DNA from: Rotaria sordida
Lineage: Eukaryota > Rotifera > Eurotatoria > Philodinida > Philodinidae
DNA: 64,000 nt
Assembly (NCBI GenBank): GCA_905250125.1
Contig: CAJNOL010000219.1
Coordinates: forward strand, 124,001-188,000
Direction: 5' to 3'
A program made the position numbers and the translations under genes. Of this stretch, positions 49,477-61,446 are shown in pieces. How positions within the stretch are numbered: the stretch's first letter is position 1; every line of letters begins with the position of its first letter. Under the pieces are notes generated by a model. The model searched no databases. It was not told the DNA's origin and worked only from the letters and a program-made list of their open reading frames with translations.

Positions 49477-50513
49477 GTAGTAGAACCTAATGTTCTGACG
49501 TCAAAAATCACCATTAAAAATTCTAAAAGAATAGTATCTCGACAACTTTCCACTTCAGATTTCAAAAGCCTTCCTAGCCAAAATCTGATTTCTCGAATTT
49601 ATTGATTTTAGATGATAGAAGATTGGCACATCTACAAAAGATACTAATCAGTAAGATAAACGTTTTCTTAACTGAAAAATTTTTCTCCAACGTTTCACTT
49701 GAATCGAAAAGTCATTCAGAAAACTCGATTTTCTCGAAGCTTTCGGAGCTTAAATTCTTCCACAAGGAATATGATATTATTATCAATATTATATCCACTA
49801 CAACCATTTTTGAACATTCTATCCAACTATTGAATTTGTAAAGATGTAAAAGTCGAAACCAGTTGTTGAGTATGAGGATTTTGGGAGCCGATTTTGATTT
49901 TTACCTAAACTTCTAAAGTTCCTACTCAAAAGACAAAGGATTCCTGTGAGAAAAACAATAAATATTCATAATCCATTCACATGAACCTTTAAAAAAATGA
50001 TATTCTGGTATTAGCCAGCACTTTACCATCGATGAGTTTTTTTTTCAGCAAGAAATCTAGTAAGCATTTCTCAAAGCGTTTAAACTCTCTGATCATGAAA
50101 ATAAATAATTTTTTGCTACGATCTATGCCAGCGAGATCCAAAAAATGGGGTTATCCTCACATCGAAATCCTTAGTCTTCTCAATAAGCAGTTCCGATAAA
50201 AATCAAAATCGTCATACTGAGCAATTGGATTTGCCTTGACGCCTTTGAACATTTAATAGATGGATAGAACATTTAGGTATAATTCTAGCACATATAATAT
50301 TGATAATTAAATCGTTTTTATTTAATAAAATGTTTGTTTTATTAATTAGTATCTTGTGTGAAAGTTTCAATCTTCTATTATTTAACATAAGAAAATTCTA
50401 CAAATCAGTTTTTGACTAGGAAGACTTTTGGAATCCAGAGGTTGAAGACTATCAAGTCATCATTTAAAAAATTTTCGATAATGACTTTTTGCGTCAGGAC
50501 ATTAAGTACTATT
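49477..50513. repeat. Foldback element FB-11, about 1.04 kb
   Basis: Arms of about 450 bp pair along nearly their whole length: AACCTAATGTTCTGACG with CGTCAGGACATTAAG at the ends; AAAGCCTTCCTAGCCAAAA with TTTTTGACTAGGAAGACTTT; AGATACTAATCAGTAAG with TTATTAATTAGTATCTTG; and CATTCTATCCAACTATTGAA with TTTAATAGATGGATAGAAC. The frame 49602-49841 is arm sequence. The right end is 188 bp from the 3' end of the BAHD gene. Confidence 0.85.
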
Positions 50514-50700
50514 ATTTATGAAAGTTAGCAAGGCTTCGAATAAAATTAATATAACTTTGTTATGCTTTCCAAAGAAGCAGCGAACTACAATTTATTTGAT
50601 TCTTTAACATACAATCAATAAGTCAAAAAAAATAGATTCAATTATAAGAAATCAACAGACAAGCAACCGATGAATGTCTCACTAAGTGCATTTTCAAAAA

Positions 50701-51882
50701 CTACAACTGTTCAATTCGTTTACGAAGTTCATCAGCATGATCTTGCTTTAAACCAATATATATTTCGACTGCATTTGTTTCAGTTGGTAAAATCAAAATC
50801 AAACCATCCCATCGACTAGGCGGTAATGCAACTCGTCGAGGTGGACCTTGACCAAAATCAAATTGATAGAGTGGAAAGCGTGACCAGTTTGTAAAAGCTA
50901 AATCTTTTCCTAAAAATGCTTTGAAACCTGGATGAACAGGCTTGGAAACTTGTTTAATCCAAGCCAATGCTGATGTCATGTAATCTTTTGTCATTCGTTG
51001 TTTTTTTTCGACATTAATTTGTTCAGCTAATTCATTAACGGTTTTATTTAATAAATCAATCATTTTAAATTGAAGTGAAAAGTAAAAATTACAATTACCA
51101 AAATAATCTAAACCAATACCTAACTCATTTCGACCATCATTTGCCATACCAACATTAATTGTTTGATCTAATGGTATTTGACGTATTTGACTTATTGCTT
51201 GAGTTAACCAAGCAACAAGAACATCATTAAATGAAACATGTGTCGCTATTATTTTTAATTTATCAAATAATTCTTTTTTACTAAATTTTTTAACAATTAC
51301 ATCCATAGCAGGTAGTTCCTTGTAAGAATAATTAGGTGGTTGGATAGTATATTCGTTATGTTCATAAAGAACATTTGTCGCTGGTTTTAATAGAGATCGA
51401 TCAAAAATAAATGGAATTACTTTTGAATCATCTTTATGACGCATCCAATTAGAAAATCGATCGATCAATGTAAAAAATCCACGTCCATCAGAAAATTGAT
51501 GATTCATACCAAATGCTAATAATGTTCCATCACGAACATTTATTTGATGAAGAAAAAATAAAGGCGCATCGTCGGTTGGTATAATTGAATAAGGATATAC
51601 ATCAAGTTCTTGAAAACTACAATTAATATAGTTAGAAATAGGAATATCAGGTTGTTCAGTTCGACTAAATATTTTATTTAAATTCGATATTGATTCTACT
51701 AATTGACCATAATTTGGTTTATTATGATCATAAACAATTTTCCAAAATGCAATTGGACAAAATTTTCGAAGAAATTCAATTAATGGTTCTTCTAAATCAT
51801 CTATTTTATAATCAAATATCACTGCTATACGTGTAAAACATTTAGGCATTACTACATCATTCAATGAAAGATCTTCCGACAT
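50701..51882 (-). CDS. BAHD-family acyltransferase (HxxxDG / DFGxG), single exon
   Basis: This intact intronless gene encodes 393 residues. The catalytic motif NHQFSDGRG places His128 and Asp132 (HxxxDG). The second hallmark DFGQG lies at 342-346 within NWSRFPLYQFDFGQGPP, and the structural YFGNC is at 260-264. The family transfers acyl groups from acyl-CoA to alcohols or amines; it is large in plants and present in fungi, and is not a standard animal family. Length is slightly below the usual 430-460. The absence of introns among intron-bearing neighbours and the family distribution suggest horizontal acquisition, as is frequent in bdelloid rotifers. The acceptor substrate cannot be predicted. 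It is transcribed divergently from the gene at 52306. Confidence 0.85.
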   Translation of the reverse strand: MSEDLSLNDVVMPKCFTRIAVIFDYKIDDLEEPLIEFLRKFCPIAFWKIVYDHNKPNYGQLVESISNLNKIFSRTEQPDIPISNYINCSFQELDVYPYSIIPTDDAPLFFLHQINVRDGTLLAFGMNHQFSDGRGFFTLIDRFSNWMRHKDDSKVIPFIFDRSLLKPATNVLYEHNEYTIQPPNYSYKELPAMDVIVKKFSKKELFDKLKIIATHVSFNDVLVAWLTQAISQIRQIPLDQTINVGMANDGRNELGIGLDYFGNCNFYFSLQFKMIDLLNKTVNELAEQINVEKKQRMTKDYMTSALAWIKQVSKPVHPGFKAFLGKDLAFTNWSRFPLYQFDFGQGPPRRVALPPSRWDGLILILPTETNAVEIYIGLKQDHADELRKRIEQL

Positions 51883-52305
51883 TGTCTATCGAAAAGACTT
51901 ACATACCCACAAATGTTGAAATATTGATGTTATTACGGCAATATCAATTGTTATCATTCTTCATGTAAAAGTATGACGAATAGAAAGTAAAATGATAAGA
52001 CAACAAACTAGATGGCAACAGTCACCATATGACAATAAATCCATAAATGTGTCAGTTTCATATGTAAGTTGTCGATATTTTGATGTTGATAAAATAGAAA
52101 ACGTTATCATACCATAAAAAAAAAGAATACTTAAGTTCTCTGCGAAGTATACTTACTTTATGATAAACATTACAGTTTGCAAGACTAAAAGAAGAAATCA
52201 AAAGTTTTATGAATTTCAAAATTTATGGTAGTATTCTATACAATAAAAGAGTGTAACATATTGCAGATTAAAGACTAATTACCACAACAACAACAACATA
52301 TTAAC
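51883..52305. other. Divergent intergenic region
   Basis: The 423-bp spacer between two divergent genes must hold both promoters. It is AT-rich; I see no recognisable binding site. A CAACAACAACA run lies just before the plus-strand start. Confidence 0.5.
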
Positions 52306-52887
52306 ATGGGTAGTACATGCTCTGGTAATAAAGACAATGAGCAATCGACGAGCTATCTCAAAAACAAACCGAAAATCTCACTAGCTGAACAATCAACTCA
52401 AAGTCAATCAGATAATTTTTCTAGAACTAATACACATACATATGCTCCAGAAGATATTCTCGATGATGATTTTGAAGCGGAAATTATTAAAGCCGCTGCT
52501 GAATGTATGGCTTCTATGCATATAGATTTTTATGTAAGTCTATTTAACTATATAAATCTTTATTAATCTTAAAAGTTTTAATAGGATGAACATAATCCTA
52601 CTATCGATGATATGTATCGTTCAACATCTGAGCCTTATCGTATTCCTCGTAACTCGGATTATCCAGATAAAAATGAAATGATAATTAATGAGACGAATCA
52701 TAGAAAAGCAACGTACAATGAAGTAAAACAACAGCTCTGTGATCGAATTAATGAACGTATAAAAGCATCGTTTGAATTGCAAACTGCTGATTGGGAACCG
52801 TCATCTCGAGAAATGGCTCATTCATTCATCATAGAATTTATTGCAAATCTTGTCGATGAAAAAATGAATCATTCAAAGCTTAAATAG
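52306..52887 (+). CDS. Small protein with N-myristoylation/palmitoylation-type start, unknown function
   Basis: Two exons (52306-52533, 52585-52887) total 531 nt, giving 176 residues. The start MGSTCSGNKDN has Gly2 and Ser6, a good N-myristoylation context, with Cys5 as a possible palmitoylation site, suggesting membrane attachment. The middle is polar and Ser/Thr/Asn-rich. Two amphipathic helices are suggested: EAEIIKAAAECMASMH (about 57-72) and near the C-terminus SFIIEFIANLVDEKM. The combination recalls small membrane-anchored scaffold proteins such as AKAPs, but there is no recognisable family signature. Clean GT-AG splice sites and in-frame joining support a real gene. Function is unknown. 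Confidence 0.7.
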
Positions 52888-53845
52888 CATTTATAATAAA
52901 AATATTCTTCTTACTATAAAACAAAACATATCTTTAAAGAAATAATACATATATTTTATGTAAATTAATGACATTTTACTCTTATCGTTTTTATTGATAG
53001 TTATACAAAAGTTAACTGAATGATTGGACGAATAGAAAAATTCATAAGTTATTATTTTCCTAATATCTCCATTCCAACCAATAAAAGAAATAGAATTAAC
53101 AACAAAATACTTCATGGCAAACTTAAGATATTTCATATATTCAATTTGATGATATATTACACAGACGTTAGACGTTGACGTTTATCTTCAAATATAGCTT
53201 TATCAATAAGTTAATCACTTTAGAATACAATATAAAATGAACGAATTTCAATATTCGTGAAATACTAATAAGCATTAGAATTACGTAAACAATTAAGATC
53301 AGTTTCATCTATTGAATTGAATCATATATTATATTTACACAATACATTTAATTTTTTTATTGTATTATTATTTGAGAGTTAAACTTAAGGACTTGAAAGA
53401 AAGAAATTTTAGATATTCAAATAAAAACATATCAGTTTGATTGACTATTCAATAAGAAAATGTTTTCATGAATAAAGAATCTTGTATGCATTAGAAATAT
53501 GTGTATTAGAAGTCCTTTCAGTATATCACTTTTAGATGAAGCGTCATTTATATAAAAGAAGTATAGTTTATTCATTGTGAATATTCTTTCAATATTTGTT
53601 TATGTATTTACTAAGAACACTTGATTGCTTTCAGTCTGAATGGTCTCGATAAAAAAAAAAGCATAAAATTTTATTCATTCCTGTAGGACACTTATAACAT
53701 GGCTGACTCTTTTTTTTTGGATCAATAAGTGCAACTCAGTGGCGATGTTTGCGTACTCATTCTAAGAAATATTTCAGAATGATATCGAGGTACATACGAT
53801 AGCCAACCAAATCATCTCACTGAATATAAATTGGAAATCTTCGCC
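52888..53845. other. Intergenic, no gene seen
   Basis: AT-rich flank; a motif-free minus-strand frame (52891-53136) overlaps the 3' UTR of the previous gene. Confidence 0.45.
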
Positions 53846-54450
53846 CTTGCAAAAGATTCTACAAAGAATTTAAATAGTAATTTGAATCGAGAAAATTGTT
53901 TTCAACAAAATGACAAAGAAATTAAACTCCTAGGTATATTTTCAAAGTTCAAAATTTTTTAGAAAATCCGAGACCTAGGCTTTCAGCATCCGGAGTCCGA
54001 TAATAAAAGTTTGATTTGATAACGAAAAACGAAAGAATAGAATATTTTCAGAAAAATAAGACGTCTCCGACTCTCCATGACATTATTTGGTTGAAGTACA
54101 TGAGCTTTTCAGAAGCTCTGCAAGGCTTTTTTAAATATATTTTTCTCATTGGAAAGCGCAAAACAAACGTCTTTTGGATCTTTGTAAAATTCGTATAGCT
54201 GAGCCAAATAATGTCCTGGAGAGCTTAGAGAAGTTTTATTCATCGAAGAATGTCCTATTCTATCGTTTTCTGTTATCCACACGACCTTTTATTATTGAAC
54301 TCTGAGTGCTGAAAATCTAGGCTTCGGGTTTTCTAGAAATCCTGACTTTTGAGAATATACCGAGTAATATAATTTTCTTTTCATTTTATTGGAAAAATTT
54401 TCTCTACTCAAATTACTATTAAGATTCTTTATAGTACTTACCACAAGGAC
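53846..54450. repeat. Foldback element FB-12
   Basis: Arms of about 280 bp: AATTTAAATAGTAATTTGA with TCAAATTACTATTAAGATT; GACCTAGGCTTTCAGCA with TGCTGAAAATCTAGGCTTC; CCATGACATTATTTGG with CCAAATAATGTCCTGG. The central loop is small. The open frames at 54016-54198 and 54292-54519 are arm-derived. Confidence 0.82.
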
Positions 54451-54528
54451 ACAAAATAATTTTGCACCCAGTTGCATAATTTTGACAAGCACTACATAAT
54501 GCATTTGTAAATATTCCAAGACAAATCA
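54442..54528 (-). other. Possible orphan exon next to FB-12
   Basis: On the minus strand a short frame reads MICLGIFTNALCSACQNYAT then GCKIILCPCG and is followed by a consensus donor GTAAGT (54441-54436). Six cysteines in about 20 residues suggest a metal-binding or disulphide fold. The donor lies at the end of the foldback arm. No partner exons were found. It could be a relict exon or chance. Confidence 0.22.
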
Positions 54529-54880
54529 TATGAATAATTTAAATCATAATACAAAGGTTTAATATTCAAATGAGTCAAATAAATAAGAAAAAAATAACTT
54601 TCTCTATTCTCTTTTTTTTTTTTTTGAATGTCAAATTAAACTAATATTAAGACAAAATGACTAACGAATCCATGTTAGTTTCACATGAAATTTAAATCAT
54701 GATATCCAACTGAAGTTTCACTTTCGGATTATTTAATTTTCAAGGCATATTTGTCCATATGCATTCTTTCTTAACCTATAAAAATACATAGAATCATTCG
54801 ATTATTCTCAAAAGAAATTTACACACAAAAAAAATACACAATGGACAGATTTGAGCTTTGTTCACTCATACAGAAAATAA

Positions 54881-55532
54881 TTATAATAAAATACAATGAC
54901 AAAAACATTTATCATGTGAATCTTTATCCAATGCAACTTTAGCTGCATATTCAAATACTTCTCTTACACCTTCACGTGTCTTAGCTGAACATTCAAGATA
55001 ATTTTTTGCACCAATTCTTTTTGCACATAAAAGTGCATCTTCAGTTGTAATTATTTTTTGATTTTGACTTTTAATACGTTCATGTACAAATGGATCATCA
55101 CGTAAATCACGTTTGTTTGCAATTAAAAGTATTGGAACATTATGGCAATAATGTTTTACTTCAGGTGCCCATTTGTCTGAGACACATGTGAGACTATCTG
55201 GTGCATCAAAAGCAAAACAAATTAATATAACTTGAGTATTTGAATAACCAAGAACACGAAGCCTAAAATAAAATAAAATAAAATAAAACAAGATAAAAAA
55301 TGGAATAAAAATTTTACTTAGCATATTCTTCTTGTCCAGCTGTATCAATTAACAATAATTCAATACGTTTGTTATCAACATCAATAACATGTGTATTTCC
55401 TTCAAATAATGTTGGAACATAATCTTGACAAAATAGATTATCTTTAAATGCATAAAGTAATGATGTTTTACCAACATTACCATTACCAACAACAACTAAT
55501 TTTTTACGAACTAAATCTATATTGGAAGTCAT
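54881..55532 (-). CDS. Rho-family small GTPase
   Basis: Two exons (55318-55532 and 54881-55262, minus strand) give 198 residues. G1 GNGNVGKTS (17-25), switch I YVPTLFEGN with the effector Thr, switch II DTAGQEEY with the catalytic Gln, NKRD as the base-recognition motif and ECSAKT as G5 are all present. KWAPEVKHYCHNVPILL and EGVREVFEYAAKVAL are Rho-subfamily features, closest in pattern to RhoA/B/C. The C-terminus CFCHCILL is a CAAX box whose final Leu predicts geranylgeranylation, with extra cysteines that could be palmitoylated. Switch I has EGN where RhoA has ENY, and P-loop Asn-Val where RhoA has Ala-Cys, so it may be a divergent paralogue. Rho proteins control actin organisation. Confidence 0.93.
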
Positions 55533-57928
55533 ATTTTGTTTGAATTCATTGAATTTCTTGTCTTTATATTAATCTTCAAAAAAATAAATAAATAGAAGAG
55601 TAAAAAAAAAATAAGAACATTTGTCTTTTTGCAAATAAAAGAAGATATTTTTTCATATTTAAGAAATGATTGGAATAGTATATAACTCATTTCGATAATC
55701 AGTAACAAGAAAAAACAAAACGATAAAAATATTGACATAAATATGCCATGTCAGAGGTAAACGAAAGGACGAGTACGATGTAACACAAAAGAAAAAAAAG
55801 AAAAAAAAAAAGAACGCGAACGTAGCAACACGATTTATATTTTTATTTTTATATCGATTATTGTCATTCGATAGTCTCATTTCCAACTGGTAGTTGTTCT
55901 CATCGAATTGCAATATTATTAATACATATCATGAGAAAATATTTAAATTTGTCTTTATTAATATAGAACCCACAATCAGATAAATTGTCGTCAACTTTCG
56001 TTGTCAATATTACAATAGTTTGATGTTTGATCTTAATAAATTCAATTGAATAAGAAAAGAGAATGTTGGATCTCCTTCGTTCAATCAACTTATTCTCCTT
56101 TCTGTCTTTTTCTCATTACTTTTTTTTTTTATTCTATTACGCTCTTGATAAATAAAAAAAAGAAAAAGAGATTGATATGGATCACCAACAGACCGAGAGA
56201 TGTGAGTAATGCCAGAAATGGAAAAATGACAGTATAAAGCTATTCGTATGAGTGTCTTGTTATTGTTACTGTTGATGGTGTTTGATTGCACAGGATAAAA
56301 GAAAAAAAAAAAGAGAAAAAATAGTAACTAGGATGAATCATTTTAGAGACTATTTTAGTCTTTTTTGTTTTACTATTGGTAGAAAAATTCTAATCGATAT
56401 TATTTTACATATTATTTCATACAAATCATTATTCACTGGAAGATTAGAATATTTTTTCCTGTCTTCATATAACAATGACTCTTGCTGGCAAGCGGTGCAG
56501 TTTCACATCATGATAAGCCAATTGATAATACTTCATATTATAACACTCATGTTTTTTTCTTTTTGTTATAAAAAATATTATGACTGATGACGACAGGAGG
56601 ATAATAATAACAATTAGAATAGATGAGAAGTGAGAAAGAGTGTAATGTTCCAGGCCAATATTTGGTCCTAGACAATATTTGTCTTTAAGAAACTTAGATG
56701 TTATAGACACATGATCAATCAAAAGATTTTGATTCTCTAAGTTACAACACTTCACAGAACAATACACTTGAGAATGCTATTAGTCTACAAACAATTCTCC
56801 TTTTTGATGCCATCGGAACAATTGATATATTTTTCATATGTCATTTGTTTGTACATTATCCTCTATGGAATTCAAACGGTCTGATGTTTGAGAAGTGTTT
56901 TCTCAACACAAACATAACTTGAAAATATCGTGAAAGGATGCTTCTAAAGCAACAGAAATATTTTTTATAAGTATCTGAATGTCCAGATATCCCTAGGCCA
57001 TCCGCTCCTCTTCTTCTACTGGGACGTCTTTATGGACAACTTATTTTCCCTTTGTCTTTTGTTTTAAGTTTTTTATTATTGTTCTTTTGACTTTTTTTTG
57101 TGTTCTTCATTCCACAGTCATCTTAAAAATTAAACTAAATGTACTTACTAATAAGAAATGCGTAGTTATCAATGACTGTTAAAGGTTTTTTTCGATTATA
57201 AAGAATTCAATGAACAAAAAAATCTTTTGACAAAAATAGAATTTTGTGTATTTTATTGATCTTTATAATTTTGAAACTTATATTCAATTTATAATTAGTA
57301 TTCTTTCATTCTCATTCATTTAGTTATATTCCACTATGTAAAAAGTTGCCGAGTTTTCTATATCCATTTTATTTGTACCAATAGAGTTTCTCTGATTTTA
57401 ATAAATGATATCGGATTAATAATAATATTATCGCTCGTATTGGATATTTAGAAGCTATCAATATCGATGTTTACTCATCTATGTTGATTTTATCATTCTA
57501 TCCAGCATTAATCATATTAGTACCAGTCAAAGTAATCAGCACACAAGAACCAATATAGAGCAAAAAAAAATGTACAATTCTTTGAGAAATTATAAGAAAT
57601 AAATTCATCTTCTATTAATTCTAAATGTTATATTATATAATAAATAATATCAGTTTGAAAATACAAGATTCTATTTTTTTCATGACTAACGTGTTTTTTT
57701 TTCAGCTGCGTTTCTAAAATAAATGACATCCATGTATATGAGAGAAAAAACTATATATATATATATATATATGCATACTAAATTGAACAGAATACATAAA
57801 ACAAAGAAAAAGAAAACAAATATCAGGTTCTATGAAGAAATATATGCGTTTCAACAAAGAAAAATCAAAACCTTCGAAAATTAAACATCTCTCTGAAGAG
57901 AAAATAAATAACTGTATTGTTTTTCATT
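55533..57928. other. Gene-free region
   Basis: About 2.4 kb. The minus-strand frame 56465-56767 (100 residues) contains one clear hydrophobic segment (ILIVIIILLSSSVIIFFI) followed by basic residues, but no companion exons or family were recognised. A TA microsatellite lies at about 57751-57771. Confidence 0.4.
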
Positions 57929-60102
57929 TTAAGGTCTATCTAATTGCACCATAAGTAATCGAAAACTAATTGATGATGATGATAAAATTCTATTACATTC
58001 TTGTGAACTTATAGGTAATTTAAGATATTCAGTTTCAGTATTGTTTTGATTAAATTCAAAATGATAAATAATTGGTTGAATTTGTAATGTTGATGAATCA
58101 CCATGTGGTCCTTTAAGAATAAAAAATTTTAAATCAATTGTTTGACTAACTTTTGATTTAAGAATTAATTGATAACTTAATGATCGTGTAACTGTTGTAT
58201 GTGGATGAGGAATATTATCATTAATACGAGCACGTACTTGCCATTGATATTGTAAGGCTGTAAAACGTGATGTTTCAAAATAAAGTTTGGCAACAAAATC
58301 ATCTGTTCGTAATGGCTTCAATATAAGATCTATGAAATCAACAAAATTGATTAAATTAAATAGATTACTTTTTCCTCTTATGAAATTTTGTTAGAATCTC
58401 ATCTTTCTACTTGAATATATAGAATGTTCCAAAAGTCATGTCCACTTAATAAGTGTATGTAACTTAATTACTACTGATCAAGCTTAACCCAATAATTTTT
58501 TTTATATCTGAGAGAGGAGACTTTTCAGTTTCTCAGTAGAAGACTATCACTTCTGACTGTTACATCAAAATTTAGCATTTTTTCAATGTTATAAAAAAAG
58601 TATACAATGTTTCTTCTATATTTAATTCAATTTCTATCATTATTATAGACTCTAAATCTTAAACATCTCTTATCACTGTTCTACAACCATTTATTTGACA
58701 TTTTTTTTTGCGACGATCGACCTATTTGTACCTTTCTCAAAAGCAGATTTTTCCATGACACAGGGAAAGCTTTGATAATTGGTAAAAGGAAAGTACCAAA
58801 GGATTTTATGGTTCTTAGTACCATTAAACTTCACATTGTTGCATTCTTTCTGTAAGAAAAAAATCGAAACGACTGCTAATAAAGCAATAGGAGGAAATGA
58901 TAATTGTTTAAAGTCTATAATAACGATAGAAATTGAATTAAATATAGAAGAAACATTATATACCGTTTTTCTAACATTGGAAAAATGTTAAATTTTTATG
59001 TGATAGTCAGAAATGACAGTCTTCTAAAGGGTATTTATGAACTTTGTAGTTAGGAATAAAAACTTAAAAATCTCTTCTGTTAGACAAAAAAAAAAGAATT
59101 ATTAAGTTAAGCTTGATCAGTAACTGAATTACACGCATTTATTAAGTTGATATGACTTTTGGAATACCTTGTACAATTCAATAAAAATTTTCTTTCATAA
59201 TAATAACTTACCACTAACACCAATTTGATTAAGTGAAAGTAAATCAACTACTGTTTCAAGACTTTTTTTTTCTTCATCATATTTTGTTTTTTGTGCTCGA
59301 ATTGTATTGATTAATTCTAAACCAGTCTTATTTGGATATTCACATAGAATTAAATGTGATGGTAAATTATGATATGATCCATTCCAATTACATCCAAGTA
59401 ATGAATAATCACAAATTATTGGTCTAAAACATATACTTATATACATTTAATTATTAAAATAAAAATATTACCGATCAGGACAATGTTGTGATTGATGTAT
59501 TTTTATTTCTGAACGTAAAAATATTTTCGAACAATAATCACATTGAATTGGTAATTCTGATATTGTTTTTTCAACTGCTAAATTTCTTGTACAATTTGAT
59601 TTTGAAATTTCACAACGACAATTTGGACTAAGAAAAAAGAAAAACAAGAAATGTTCATTGATTTAATGAAATTAATTCTTTTTTTATTTTATTTATTCTA
59701 ACATACCATGTTGCTTGTTCATCTTTTAATTTACAATCAGCTAATAAATGATTAAAACATGACACACACATAAGATGTCCATTAACACACTAAAATAAAT
59801 TTAATTTTAGTTTCTTTTTTTTTTTTTAGTTAAGAATATGAGATAATTCTTACTTGAAACATTGCTAATGTCGAAAGATCCAAACAAATACAACATGATA
59901 AAATAGATCCTATTCGATCTTCAAGTAAACGAGGTTTATCATTTAATGAAATTTTACATTTTTTTGCTGGAGGTTCTTCAACATCACCTGAATCAGATGT
60001 TGAATTATCTGTTCCTATTAATAAAGGTATTTCATTAGTATTAGATACTGTATCAGATAATGAATTTTGTTGTAAATCATTGGAATTTGTTGTGTCAGCC
60101 AT
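57929..60102 (-). CDS. ZFTRAF1: Zinc finger TRAF-type-containing protein 1 (CYHR1)
   Basis: Five exons on the minus strand (59854-60102, 59707-59789, 59472-59627, 59212-59423, 57929-58329) total 1101 nt, giving 366 residues. An acidic Ser/Thr-rich N-terminus precedes a RING-like zinc finger: [40 protein letters not shown] and [14 protein letters not shown]-type zinc region follows ([37 protein letters not shown]), then the C-terminal TRAF-like domain with [20 protein letters not shown] and [17 protein letters not shown]. This matches vertebrate CYHR1/ZFTRAF1 in order and spacing throughout. The cellular role is poorly defined; a ubiquitin-ligase function is inferred from the RING. The last intron (58330-59211) is 882 bp because it contains FB-13; the other introns are 48-84 bp. 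Confidence 0.94.
58422..59171. mobile_element. Mariner-like foldback element FB-13 in an intron of ZFTRAF1
   Basis: The ends read GAATGTTCCAAAAGTCATG and (reverse complement of right) CAAGGTATTCCAAAAGTCAT, with TA next to both ends. Arms of more than 300 bp pair through ACTGATCAAGCTTAA / TTAAGCTTGATCAGT, AGAAGACTATCACTTCTGAC / GTCAGAAATGACAGTCTTCT and TTTCTTCTATATTTAATTCA / TTAAATATAGAAGAAA. The frame 58779-58991 is arm sequence. No transposase. Confidence 0.88.
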
Positions 60103-61446
60103 TTAGGAAAAAAATTAATATTAAAAAAAATCAAAACAGAACGAAAAAGAAATTCCATGTGACGATGTTCAATCAGGTGACGTCATCATAAAGATTTTCA
60201 TTGGTTTATTTTAACCAGTTGTTAAATAATAATAATTTTTTTTTCAATGAACCTATTTTACAAACAAAAAAACAAAAAAATGAAATTTAAAAGTTTTATG
60301 ATTAAATAATTTTTTTAAAATTTTTATTAAGATGAAACAATAACGTTATTGGTCAATTTGAATGACCGATAAGGATAATAGAATGAAGTCAATTACATTA
60401 TTTTTAATGAGAGATGTATCAAGTAAGAAGCAGAATGTACGAAATATGTGCTACTTTTGATGTACATGCTATTGTACAGAATAGGAGAATATACTCAATA
60501 TACTTTATTTTCTAGATGATGATATCTTTTTTTTCACAAAAAAATAGTAAATGTAACTTATTTGATTTTTTTCTTTTATATTTCAATTTCTTTGTTTGAT
60601 TAAATCTAGAAAAAAAAAATTTTTTTTTTCTTATGATCGTTTTTTTTTATCATCAATAAGTTTTTTCTCGTCCTTTTCCTTTAATACAGTTTTTTTCTTT
60701 TATAAAACTTTGACATTGTTTATTTTGATATACTGTACTTACGTAAAGAGGATGTAAGCTTACATTTCACTAGTATAAACAATGTATAAAAAAAGACACT
60801 TTGTTTTAGATTTCTATTAGAAATGCTGGTCTATTGATTGAAAAATTTCACGAGATTTAAAAAAAGGAAAAACCACTTTATTCAACCATGGATTATACTT
60901 AATTATGAATAAGTTAGTTCTAATTAGTGTCTCAGATCGAGCATACAATATTATGATTTATATTTACAGTTCGACTTTATTCAGATGATATGATTACCGA
61001 TGTGCTACTAAAGAATAAATATGTTTCTGGAAATTCCAATACTCAAAAACCTAAGATCAACCTTACGCAAGTGAATGATCATTTTCTCAACTATAGACAA
61101 AGCCTTGGATTATTCGAAACTATACTTCGCTGTACTTTGAATTATATATGTCATTACTCGAAAGAGATATTCTCCCTTTTACATTTGTTTAATCAGATTG
61201 TTTTTAGTATAACAACTACTGAATACAATAATTTATTTGATCATATTGAGAATCAACATATATAAAATTCTATATTTTATTCAATTATTCTACCAATATG
61301 AAAATGGTTAAAAAAAAAAGCTACAAAGCAATATTTTCTAATTTTTTTAAAAATTTCTTATAGAAATTTTTCAAATTCTCATTTATACTTTATTTCTTTT
61401 ATTTTTCTTGATGATTTTTTTTCGTCGTTTTTTTTCAAGAATACAA
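60103..61446. other. Divergent intergenic region between ZFTRAF1 and DHFR
   Basis: About 1.3 kb. A plus-strand frame 60990-61265 (91 residues) follows an acceptor-like TTTATTCAG but has no motif, and I leave it unannotated. Promoters for both flanking genes should lie here, as should the promoter of the putative operon; none is recognisable. Confidence 0.4.

Noticed and set aside
56465-56767. Single-span membrane protein on the minus strand
   Set aside because: One hydrophobic stretch only; no companion exons, family or start context.
58779-58991. 70-residue plus-strand frame
   Set aside because: It lies within the arm of FB-13 inside a ZFTRAF1 intron.
60990-61265. 91-residue frame after an acceptor-like site
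   Set aside because: No motif, no partner exon and low-complexity composition; possible but unsupported.
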